Assembly: GCA_009908925.1 (NCBI GenBank)
Contig: JAAAOH010000260.1
Span: 1-26,180 of the forward strand
From: Spirochaetota bacterium
GTDB lineage: Bacteria; Spirochaetota; Spirochaetia; DSM-27196; PWMO01
Direction of reading: 5' to 3'
DNA length: 26,180 bases
This document shows positions 8,514 through 14,888 of this stretch, piece after piece. The stretch's first letter is position 1. Each line of letters begins with the position of its first letter. The notes under the pieces were generated by a model. That model saw only the letters and a program-made list of their open reading frames with translations. It had not been told where the DNA came from and made no database searches. The translations under genes and the position numbers were made by a program.

Positions 8514-9479
8514 ATGACCACCATCCTCCCGGTCGCCAGCGGCAAGGGCGGCGTCGGCAAGACGGTGTTTACGGCAAACATCGGCGTGTCGCTCGCCCGC
8601 GCGGGGAAGACCGTGATTCTCGCCGACCTCGACCTCGGAGGCTCGAACCTCCATACCGCACTCGGCGAGAAGAACGATAAATCGGGCATCGGGAACTACA
8701 TCTACAAGCAGGAACGCAGTCTCGAGTCGCTGCTCGTTGAGACCCGTGAGCCCCGGCTCTACTTCATCCCGGGCGACTCGCTCCTGCCCGGCACCGCGAA
8801 TCTTCCCTACTTCCGAAAGGTGAAGATCCTGAAGGAGCTCGCCGGGCTCGTCGCCGACTACGTGATACTCGATCTCGGCTCGGGGAGCTCCTACAACACC
8901 ATAGACTTCTTCCTGACCTCGGCGTCGGGCATACTCGTCGTCACACCGGAGACGACATCCATCCTGAACGCCTACTCCTTCGTGAAGGCCGCGCTGTTCC
9001 GCATGATATACCGGAGCTTTCCGGCCCGCAGTGACGAGCGTGCGCTCGTGCACCGTTTCACGACCGAGAGGCTCGAAGGCACGGAGCGCTCCACCGCCGC
9101 ACTCATCGAGGCGCTCGGGCGCCTCTCCGCTGAGGCAGCCGAGACGGCCCGCGAGAGCGTACGCACCTTCCTGCCCCGCGTCGTGCTCAACATGGGCCGA
9201 ACGCAGCGCGATGTGCCCCTCGGCGCGAAGCTCCGGCAGGTTGCCCGCAAGAACCTCGACCTCGAGGTGGAGTACATCGGATTTCTTCCGCATGACGAGG
9301 AGGTCGGCACCTCCATCCTGCAGCGACGCCCACTGTTGAGTCTCAATCCCGACTCCGCCTTCGCGAGGAACCTCGTTCAGGTGACGAATCGCCTGATCCA
9401 CGAGCCGATTCCGAGATCTCCGAAGCTGTTCGAAGCCGATGAAGACCTGACCGAGCTGGCGGAGCAAGCGAGCTTCTAG
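8514..9479 (+). CDS. MinD/ParA-superfamily P-loop ATPase (FlhG/FleN-like)
   Basis: A 321-residue cytoplasmic ATPase of the deviant Walker-A class that positions cell structures. ASGKGGVGKT lies at about 8-17 with the signature lysine; ILADLDLGGSNLHTALG and YVILDLGSGSSYNTIDF (Walker B region) follow. After TPETTSILNAYSFVKAALFRM comes an insertion of roughly 70 residues, helical and charged, before RVVLNMGR, which standard MinD lacks. I see no clear MinD-type C-terminal membrane helix. Start: ATG 8514 directly precedes the TTILPVASGKGG strand; ATG 8505 lies inside the promoter -10. Its neighbours are tsaD (convergent) and, further on, flagellar rod genes, so a role in flagellar placement or number is possible but is inference. 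It could equally be a spirochaete-specific ParA. Confidence 0.88.
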   Translation: MTTILPVASGKGGVGKTVFTANIGVSLARAGKTVILADLDLGGSNLHTALGEKNDKSGIGNYIYKQERSLESLLVETREPRLYFIPGDSLLPGTANLPYFRKVKILKELAGLVADYVILDLGSGSSYNTIDFFLTSASGILVVTPETTSILNAYSFVKAALFRMIYRSFPARSDERALVHRFTTERLEGTERSTAALIEALGRLSAEAAETARESVRTFLPRVVLNMGRTQRDVPLGAKLRQVARKNLDLEVEYIGFLPHDEEVGTSILQRRPLLSLNPDSAFARNLVQVTNRLIHEPIPRSPKLFEADEDLTELAEQASF

Positions 9480-10510
9480 GCCGGGCGCGGCGGGCGCCCG
9501 CCGCGGGGGCGGCGGTAGCCCTCCACACGCGCCGAAACGCCGATCGAGAGATCATCCCCGCCGCCGTTGCGCAGCAGGTGATAGCCTATCCCCGCGATCA
9601 TCGCACCGTTGTCGGTACACAGCTCCATCGACGGGAACACCGCCCGCAGAACGCCCCTGTCACTGAGCCGCTCGCGGAGGTAGGAGTTTGCAGCGACCCC
9701 GCCACCGACCACGATGGTAGTGACACCGGTATCGGCGACGGCACGCTCGAGCTGGGTGAGTACGGTTTCGATTGCAGCCTTCTGAAACGACGCCGCGATA
9801 TTCTCGTTGGTTGCCTCGTATCCGGGGGTCCTGAACTGCTCCATCTGATTGGCGACCGCCGTCTTGAGGCCGGAGTAGGAGACGTCGTAGCGCCCGGGTC
9901 CGGTCTTTACCGTGGAAACGGGAAAAGAAAAGGCCCGCGGATCACCCGAGCGGGCAAGCCGGTCTATTACCACGCCGCCGGGGTACCCGAGGTCGAGAAA
10001 CTTCGCAACCTTGTCGAAGGCCTCGCCACAGGCGTCGTCGACGGTGGTTCCGAGAACCTCGATGTCTTCCACTCCCCGCACGAGACAGATCAGGGTGTGC
10101 CCGCCCGAGACGAGAAGACCGAGGTAGGGATAGTCGATCTCAAACTCCAGGTGCGGGGCATAGAGGTGGGCGAGAATGTGGTTCACCCCCACAATCGGTA
10201 CGCCGAGCCCGAGGGCAAGCGCCTTCGCGAAGCTCAGCCCCACCACGAGGGACCCGGAGAGCCCCGGGCGCGTTGTGACGGCGACACCGTCGACGTCTGC
10301 GGGAGTCGCGCCGGCATCGTCGAGGGTTCGATTGTAGACATCGAGAATCCATTCGGTGTGCTTTCGCGAGGCGATTTCCGGCACTACGCCGCTGTAGGGG
10401 GCATGAAACTCGATCTGGGATGCAATCTGCTGCGCGATGAGGCGCCGACCGTCTTCTACGAGCGCGATCGAGCACTCATCACATGAGGTCTCAACTCCGA
10501 GGATCGTCAT
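9476..10510 (-). CDS. tsaD: tRNA N6-threonylcarbamoyladenosine transferase TsaD
   Basis: Transfers the threonylcarbamoyl group to A37 of ANN-decoding tRNAs, working with TsaB/TsaE; cytoplasmic. The 344 residues have the usual length. The N terminus reads MTILGVETSCDECS, like other TsaD proteins. The metal-binding HILAH is at 111-115, then LLVSGGHTLI, VDDACGEAFDKVAK, YPGG, SYSGLKTA and CTDNGAMIAG near the end. The C-terminal tail (about 328-344) is low-complexity Arg/Pro/Gly and coincides with a 20-bp palindrome. The start overlaps the end of the deacetylase gene by 20 bases, which implies coupling. The stop TAG shares the palindrome CTAG with the stop of the convergent ATPase gene. Confidence 0.98.
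   Translation of the reverse strand: MTILGVETSCDECSIALVEDGRRLIAQQIASQIEFHAPYSGVVPEIASRKHTEWILDVYNRTLDDAGATPADVDGVAVTTRPGLSGSLVVGLSFAKALALGLGVPIVGVNHILAHLYAPHLEFEIDYPYLGLLVSGGHTLICLVRGVEDIEVLGTTVDDACGEAFDKVAKFLDLGYPGGVVIDRLARSGDPRAFSFPVSTVKTGPGRYDVSYSGLKTAVANQMEQFRTPGYEATNENIAASFQKAAIETVLTQLERAVADTGVTTIVVGGGVAANSYLRERLSDRGVLRAVFPSMELCTDNGAMIAGIGYHLLRNGGGDDLSIGVSARVEGYRRPRGGRPPRPA
9486..9505. terminator. 20-bp perfect GC palindrome at the junction of convergent genes
   Basis: CGCGGCGGGCGCCCGCCGCG is a perfect inverted repeat starting seven bases after the ATPase stop codon and lying inside the last codons of tsaD. It could act as a transcription barrier or RNA-stabilising hairpin for the plus-strand gene. 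There is no U-run, so it is not a classical intrinsic terminator. Confidence 0.4.
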
Positions 10511-11537
10511 CGAACTCAGGTGTGAGGACGAGCTCCGAGAGATAGCGCAGGTCGAACCCCTCGTCCTGTATGAAGGGATACATTTCGTTGAGAACCTCGA
10601 CGAGCTCGTTGACCATCACGTGACCGATCATCACGGCATGGCCCTTGCGCTCGGCGATCTCCATGCCCTCGCGGACGGCATTTCGTATGTAATCTCTGTT
10701 GCTTTCGTTGTCTAGGAACACTGCACGCTCCAGGTAGGGCAAGTTGTACTGCTCAGCCGTCGGGCGGCCGACCGTATGGGCCGAGGTCCTGCTGTCGAGG
10801 AAGAACAGGCCTTCCTCCTTGAGCGTCTGCAGGACCACATTCATGGTTTCAGGATCCGCGGTCGCCCGCGATCCCATGTGATTATTGACGCCGCGAATAC
10901 CGGGCACCGTCTCGAGATTCGTCCTGATGGCACCCTGAATATCCGCAGGCGACATCCCCACGTAGATGGCTCCGGGGCCGGGATCCATATCCGAAACCGG
11001 CTGCATGGGTAAATGTAATATCACCTCATGCCCCTCGGCAGCAGCCAGCGCCGCAGCCTCCCGGGAGAACTCACGTCGCGGGAGCACCGCGAAGGTAATG
11101 GGGATATCGAGCTCGAGAAACGCCTCGAGCTCGGTGAGACTGTTGCCCACGTCATCTATGACCACCGCCAGGCTGCCCCTGATCTCCGGTTCCGGTCGGG
11201 GCGGCTCCGGGCGCGGTTCCTCGGAGCGCGGTTCCTCGGGGGGGCGAGGCTCCTCGGGACGCGTGATCCCGCCGGGCCGCTCTTCTTCCGCCGGTTTCTC
11301 CTCTTCGGGATATCGCTCGCTCACCTGCGGCTCTCCGGCAGGCCGCTCCTCATCGGCTGCGGACTGCCCCGAAGTCGTGACCTCTGAGCTCTCGAGCGAC
11401 TCGCGCGTTCCGGGAAGCAGGAGTACCACCAACAGCAGGAGCACAGCGGCAGCTCCGAGCCCGGCATACAACCGGACAAGGCGCTGCTTCTGCGTTCTGC
11501 GTGGTTTCTTCCTGTTCGATCCGCGGGCAGCCGGCAT
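10491..11537 (-). CDS. Divergent polysaccharide deacetylase, YibQ-like, membrane-anchored
   Basis: A 348-residue envelope protein. A basic N terminus precedes one transmembrane helix (about 25-43), followed by a Glu/Pro/Arg-rich linker (about 62-118, with repeated EEPRPEPP-like units) that should span periplasm or wall. The catalytic-like domain covers about 119-335: SLAVVIDDVGNS, ITFAVLPRREFS, EVILHLPMQP, GVNNHMGSRAT and FFLDSRTSAHT, the set found in the YibQ/DUF610 divergent polysaccharide deacetylase family. The substrate of this family is not established. It lies 40 bases behind the sigma factor and overlaps tsaD, with its own likely promoter at the end of the sigma gene. The ATG at 11537 has only a weak ribosome site. 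Confidence 0.88.
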   Translation of the reverse strand: MPAARGSNRKKPRRTQKQRLVRLYAGLGAAAVLLLLVVLLLPGTRESLESSEVTTSGQSAADEERPAGEPQVSERYPEEEKPAEEERPGGITRPEEPRPPEEPRSEEPRPEPPRPEPEIRGSLAVVIDDVGNSLTELEAFLELDIPITFAVLPRREFSREAAALAAAEGHEVILHLPMQPVSDMDPGPGAIYVGMSPADIQGAIRTNLETVPGIRGVNNHMGSRATADPETMNVVLQTLKEEGLFFLDSRTSAHTVGRPTAEQYNLPYLERAVFLDNESNRDYIRNAVREGMEIAERKGHAVMIGHVMVNELVEVLNEMYPFIQDEGFDLRYLSELVLTPEFDDDPRS

Positions 11538-11552
11538 TTCGTCTTGCGGCTG

Positions 11553-11581
11553 AAGTTACGGGGAATCGCCCTCGTGGTCAA
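11553..11581 (-). promoter_or_regulatory. Possible internal promoter before the deacetylase gene
   Basis: TTGACC (11581-11576), a 17-base spacer and TAACTT (11558-11553). The -35 overlaps the stop of the sigma gene, giving a leader of only about 10 bases. The -10 is weak apart from TAnnnT. Confidence 0.45.
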
Positions 11582-12423
11582 CCGTATACATATTCTCGGA
11601 GCTCGCCGGCCTGCTCCTTGAGCTTGCGCAGAGCACGAATCTCGATTTGTCTGACTGTCTCCGGAGAAATCCCCATCTCGTCGGAGATGCGCTTGAGGGT
11701 GTACTTCTTCCCTCCGTAGAAAGCGAAGCGGTAGAGGAGTATCTGGCGCTCGCGGTCCTTGAGGCGTTCGAGAAAGCGGAGTGTTTCCTCGCGCATGGAA
11801 CGCTTCATGAGCTCGGTATCTGGCGCGTAGGAGTAGTCCTCGAAGACATCGTGAAAGGTCCCCGAATCCTCATTGAGGTCGGAGTCGAGGGACACGACGG
11901 CTGTCGAGATATTGAGGATTTCGGTCACCTCATCGGGTTTCAGCCCGACTTCCTCCCCCACTTCTTCGACGGTAGGTGTGCGCATGAGACGCTGGCTCAG
12001 AACGTTGAAGGTTCGCTGAATGCGACGCAGCGCGTCCTCTTTGCGATGGGGCAGCCGGATCTGCCGGCGCTTGTTGCTGAGCGCGCGGGTGATCGACTGC
12101 TTGATCCACCACGATGCGTACGTGCTGAAGCGCACATTACGCCGGTAGTCGAACTTCGAGGCGGCCTTAATAAGGCCGAGATTCCCTTCCTGTACCAGGT
12201 CGAGGAAGGATACGTCGGAGGTGACGTAGCTCTTTGCGATCTTCACAACCAGTCGGAGATTCGATTCTATGAGCTTCGACTTCGCCGCCTCGTCACCTTC
12301 CTGGATGCGTCGGCTCAGGTCGTGCTCCTCCTCGGATGTGAGCAGGGGGGTCTTCTTTATCTGATCGAAGTATGCCTTCAGGGTGTCGTCACGGTAGCCG
12401 TTGTTGCCTGCAGTCTTCTTCAT
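11578..12423 (-). CDS. rpoS: RNA polymerase sigma factor, sigma70 group 2 (RpoS-like)
   Basis: Directs RNA polymerase to an alternative promoter set. The 281 residues lack region 1.1. Region 1.2 lies at about 14-45 and region 2 at about 55-125, with FLDLVQEGNLGLIKAASKFD and RFSTYASWWIKQSITRAL. Region 3 is at about 128-180 and region 4 at about 215-275, with LKRISDEMGISPETVRQIE as the -35-binding helix-turn-helix. There is no RpoH box. It is thus a group 2 factor rather than the housekeeping one. The ATG at 12423 has GGAGGG six bases upstream; the frame extends 13 codons further but crosses the promoter. RpoS is inferred from size, from its place between flagellar rod genes and tsaD (as I recall for Borrelia), and from the sigma54-type promoter in front of it. 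A tree would be needed to settle orthology. Confidence 0.85.
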   Translation of the reverse strand: MKKTAGNNGYRDDTLKAYFDQIKKTPLLTSEEEHDLSRRIQEGDEAAKSKLIESNLRLVVKIAKSYVTSDVSFLDLVQEGNLGLIKAASKFDYRRNVRFSTYASWWIKQSITRALSNKRRQIRLPHRKEDALRRIQRTFNVLSQRLMRTPTVEEVGEEVGLKPDEVTEILNISTAVVSLDSDLNEDSGTFHDVFEDYSYAPDTELMKRSMREETLRFLERLKDRERQILLYRFAFYGGKKYTLKRISDEMGISPETVRQIEIRALRKLKEQAGELREYVYG

Positions 12424-12445
12424 AATTGGCCCTCCGGATAAAGGA

Positions 12446-12462
12446 AGCAAGCTGCATGCCAA
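12446..12462 (-). promoter_or_regulatory. Sigma54 (RpoN) -24/-12 promoter of the sigma-factor gene
   Basis: TTGGCATGCAGCTTGCT on the minus strand matches the consensus YTGGCACGrnnnTTGCw at nearly every position, with GG (12460-12459) and GC (12448-12447) exactly ten bases apart. Transcription should start near 12435, at the first bases of the GGAGGG ribosome site, giving a leader of about 12 bases. Confidence 0.75.
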
Positions 12463-12482
12463 CTACCCGAGCTCAAGAAGAA

Positions 12483-12492
12483 TACTTATAAG
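12483..12492 (-). promoter_or_regulatory. Palindromic -10-like element upstream of the sigma54 site
   Basis: ACTTATAAGT is a perfect palindrome containing TATAAG, five of six bases of a sigma70 -10. It is flanked by partly matching GAGAACA and TTCTTC arms. No good -35 is found at 16-18 bases. It may be a second promoter or an operator for a regulator of the sigma gene. Confidence 0.35.
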
Positions 12493-12539
12493 TTGTTCTC
12501 AGATAATTACTTAAGACCCACTACCTCGGCAGGGCAGAC

Positions 12540-12581
12540 AAAAAAGGCCCGGAGTTGTACAATAATGTATACACCCGGGCC
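12540..12581 (-). terminator. Intrinsic terminator of the flagellar rod operon
   Basis: On the minus strand GGCCCGG (12581-12575) pairs with CCGGGCC (12552-12546) across a 22-base loop that can pair partly with itself, followed directly by six T. It lies 27 bases after the flgJ stop and separates the rod operon from the sigma gene. Confidence 0.85.
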
Positions 12582-12608
12582 CTTCAGGCTATCACGAAAG
12601 GTGACGGT

Positions 12609-12914
12609 TTATGACTCGAAACTCTTCTGCACCATCTCGGCAATACCGAAATCCGTGCGCTTCGACATAACTTTCGCGTATTCGGTGTAGAGCATGTCCT
12701 GGAAGTACTCTTCCCCCGTACCACCATGGAGCATGCGATTCTCGGTATTCAATGTATCACGCATCGCCGAAAGCATCTGCTTCACAAACAGAGATTCGAA
12801 CTCTTCGGCTACTTCCTTCATGCGCGCGTCGCTTGTTTCCGCGCCACGGGCATCCGGTGCTGCGGTGCGAGCCGCCTGGAATCGCGCCAGATTTGCGCCG
12901 ACGGGGTCAATCAT
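12609..12914 (-). CDS. flgJ: Flagellar rod-binding protein, FlgJ N-terminal domain only
   Basis: A 101-residue rod-cap/scaffold protein for the periplasmic flagellum. It contains only the rod-binding domain: KEVAEEFESLFVKQMLSAMRD, then GGTGEEYFQDMLYTEYAKVM and a C-terminal helix. The muramidase domain fused to it in enterobacterial FlgJ is absent, as is usual in spirochaetes. AGGAG overlaps the flgG stop (TAGGAG) about 9 bases before ATG 12914, so it is coupled to flgG. It is the last gene before the terminator. Confidence 0.92.
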   Translation of the reverse strand: MIDPVGANLARFQAARTAAPDARGAETSDARMKEVAEEFESLFVKQMLSAMRDTLNTENRMLHGGTGEEYFQDMLYTEYAKVMSKRTDFGIAEMVQKSFES

Positions 12915-12925
12915 TGGTCAGGCTC

Positions 12926-13720
12926 CTATCGCTTCAGGTTATTCGCGATGCCGAGCATCGTGTCGGTTGTCTGAATGGCCTTGCTGTTGAGCTCGTACGC
13001 ACGCTGGGCGACGATCATATTCACCATCTCACTTACGATCTCCACGTTCGACGTCTCGAGAAACTTGTGCAGGGTCCGTCCCATGCCTTCGAGCCCCGGG
13101 GTGCCGGTTACCGCATCGCCCGACGCGGCGGTTACCTTGAAGAGGTTCTCCCCGATCGCGCTGAGGCCCGCCGGGTTTACGAAGCGGTAGAGCTGCATCT
13201 GGCCGACTTCCACGGGATCATCGCTTCCGGGTACCTTCACCGTAATCCGACCGTCCTTGGAGATGGTGAGGGAGTTTCGGATGAAGTTATCCGGCAGGAT
13301 CACCTCGGGCATCACTCTGTAGCCCTGCGAGGTCACGAGCTGGCCGTTCGAATCGATCTTGAACGAGCCGTCGCGGGTATACGCGAAAGACCCGTCGTAC
13401 ATGAGCACGCGGAAAAACCCCTCGCCCTCGATGGCGATGTCGGAGATGTTCCCCGTGTTCTGCAGCGAGCCCTGCGTGAAGATCTTCTGGGAGGCGCCCG
13501 CCTTTACACCGTGTCCGACCTGCACGCCCACCGGCGTGAGCGTCTGCTCGGTGGCCGGGGTGCCGGCGGTGCGAATCGTCTGGTAGAGCAGGTCCTCGAA
13601 GTCCGGCCGGTTCTTCTTGAAACCGGTGGTGTTCACATTGGACAGGTTATTCGAGATGGTATCGATGTTGAACTGCTGACCGGTCATGCCGGATGCCGCA
13701 GTCCACAGGGAGCGCATCAT
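12926..13720 (-). CDS. flgG: Flagellar distal rod protein FlgG
   Basis: Builds the distal rod of the periplasmic flagellum. The 264 residues have the usual length. The N-terminal rod helix reads RSLWTAASGMTGQQ, followed by NNLSNVNTTGFKKNRPDFED. The FlgE/F/G core has GSLQNTGNISDIAIEGEGFF, and the C-terminal helix ends EMVNMIVAQRAYELNSKAIQ and NNLKR. The first codons are ATG ATG (13720, 13717), with GAGG about 10 bases upstream. It sits 35 bases behind the FlgF-like gene and 11 before flgJ. No flgA or flgI lies between flgG and flgJ. Confidence 0.97.
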   Translation of the reverse strand: MMRSLWTAASGMTGQQFNIDTISNNLSNVNTTGFKKNRPDFEDLLYQTIRTAGTPATEQTLTPVGVQVGHGVKAGASQKIFTQGSLQNTGNISDIAIEGEGFFRVLMYDGSFAYTRDGSFKIDSNGQLVTSQGYRVMPEVILPDNFIRNSLTISKDGRITVKVPGSDDPVEVGQMQLYRFVNPAGLSAIGENLFKVTAASGDAVTGTPGLEGMGRTLHKFLETSNVEIVSEMVNMIVAQRAYELNSKAIQTTDTMLGIANNLKR

Positions 13721-13755
13721 GTCGGTTCTACCTCACTCGAGTCATATCGCGCGAC

Positions 13756-14622
13756 TTACAGCCGCAGTACCTGATTCAACAGGCGGCCCGTACTCTCATC
13801 CTGCGCCTGCACTGCCCGCTGGTTTGCCTCGTAGGCGCGGTTCACCTCGATCATGCGGACCATCTCGGTGACAGGATTCACGTTCGCCTTCTCGAGAAAC
13901 CCCTGCTGCACCACCGGGCGGTCTTCACCGTTGACAACCTCCGCGGCTCCGGATTCCCAGGTGGTGTTCCACATGCTTCCACCCTGCTTGCGCAGGTAGC
14001 GCGGCTCGCGCACATTCACGAGCTTCAGGCGCCCGACTTCCTCCACATCCTCCCACTCGTTCTCGAACATGGAGATGAGGCGTCGCGGGTCGTCGGGGAA
14101 GTTGTCACTTGCGTATATGGTGCCGTCTTTGTCGATGATGAAGTTATTCTTTCGGATCTGAATGGGCTCGCCGTCTTCCGAGAGCACCGGGTAGCCGTCC
14201 TTGGTGACGAGGAGGCTCTCGGGCCCCAGGAGGAAGCTGCCGTTTCGGGTGTAGCGCTCGCCTGCCGGCGTATCAACCGCGAGAAACCCCTCGCCCTGCA
14301 GGGCTACATCGAAGGGATTCTGCGTCTCGGAGAGCGAGCCCTGTTCGAAAATCGTGTAGGCTTCGTTCTGCGCAACGCCGGTGCCGAGCTTTCCGACCAT
14401 CGGTGCGTTGTCCACCGAGCCAAGCGACTGACCGCGGTGCGGCACGCGCATCACCCCGTCGTCGTTCATGCGACGTATGAGCAGCTCGGGAAACGCCTTG
14501 TGCAGCGAGATGTCGCGCTTGTAACCCTCGGTGTCGACGTTTGCCAGGTTGTTGGAGATCTGGTCCAGCCTGTGCTGCTGGGCGACCATCCCGCTTGCGC
14601 CTGTATACAATCCTCGAATCAA
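13756..14622 (-). CDS. flgF: Flagellar proximal rod protein FlgF (spirochaete FlhO)
   Basis: A rod protein related to FlgG, here 288 residues. The N terminus reads MIRGLYTGASGMVAQQ, then SNNLANVDTEGYKRD. The core contains GSLSETQNPFDVALQGEGFL and the C-terminal helix has VTEMVRMIEVNRAYEANQRA. The start codon is TTG at 14622: it begins exactly where homologues do and has GGAGG eight bases upstream, while no in-frame ATG serves. It is the first gene of the rod operon, about 80 bases behind a sigma28-type promoter. Borrelia calls the matching protein FlhO. An insertion around 190-225 (rich in acidic and aromatic residues) makes it longer than FlgG. Confidence 0.93.
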   Translation of the reverse strand: MIRGLYTGASGMVAQQHRLDQISNNLANVDTEGYKRDISLHKAFPELLIRRMNDDGVMRVPHRGQSLGSVDNAPMVGKLGTGVAQNEAYTIFEQGSLSETQNPFDVALQGEGFLAVDTPAGERYTRNGSFLLGPESLLVTKDGYPVLSEDGEPIQIRKNNFIIDKDGTIYASDNFPDDPRRLISMFENEWEDVEEVGRLKLVNVREPRYLRKQGGSMWNTTWESGAAEVVNGEDRPVVQQGFLEKANVNPVTEMVRMIEVNRAYEANQRAVQAQDESTGRLLNQVLRL

Positions 14623-14704
14623 TGCACAATCCTCCGCGGCGGCCCTCCGGGCAAGCGGCTACGCCGCTGCCCGCCGACAATCGCCGGGCTGCCGTCTATA
14701 GTGA

Positions 14705-14731
14705 TTATCGGAGGCCGCGGAGGGATCTTGA
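14705..14731 (-). promoter_or_regulatory. Sigma28 (FliA/WhiG)-type flagellar promoter
   Basis: TCAAGATC (14731-14724), an 11-base spacer, then TCCGATAA (14712-14705). This fits TAAAGTTT-N11-GCCGATAA closely, with the CCGATAA core intact. It precedes the flgF-flgG-flgJ operon, with a leader of about 75 bases. Confidence 0.7.
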
Positions 14732-14748
14732 TACGCGCGCGTCGGGGA

Positions 14749-14778
14749 TTGTCTTTTTGACCACGGCCTTGCTATAGT
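14749..14778 (+). promoter_or_regulatory. Promoter of tRNA-Thr (and perhaps mltF)
   Basis: TTGTCT (14749-14754), an 18-base spacer and TATAGT (14773-14778). The predicted start is about eight bases before the tRNA. Confidence 0.5.
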
Positions 14779-14792
14779 ACGCGGGAACACAC

Positions 14793-14864
14793 GCCAGAAT
14801 AGCTCAGTGGCAGAGCAGCTCACTCGTAATGAGCAGGTCCTCGGTTCGAATCCGAGTTCTGGCT
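14793..14864 (+). tRNA. tRNA-Thr (anticodon CGT)
   Basis: Complete cloverleaf. The acceptor GCCAGAA pairs with TTCTGGC. The D arm is GCTCAGTGGCAGAGC. The anticodon stem is GCTCA/TGAGC with loop CTCGTAA, giving anticodon CGT. The T arm is CTCGG TTCGAAT CCGAG and the discriminator base is T. CCA is not encoded. A run of six T starts at the discriminator base. The mltF start lies only 24 bases downstream. Confidence 0.95.
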
Positions 14865-14888
14865 TTTTTCGCCGTTCTTCGGCATGAT

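Noticed and set aside
8472..9467. 331-codon minus-strand frame opposite the MinD-like gene
   Set aside because: The plus-strand frame carries clear Walker motifs; the minus frame has none.
11184..11240. Repeated gcgcggttcctcgg-type units, considered as a DNA tandem repeat element
   Set aside because: They are fully explained as codons of the Glu/Pro/Arg linker in the deacetylase gene.
14829..14888. Upstream extension of mltF into tRNA-Thr
   Set aside because: The tRNA cloverleaf is complete; coding cannot start inside it, and the signal region begins at 14889.
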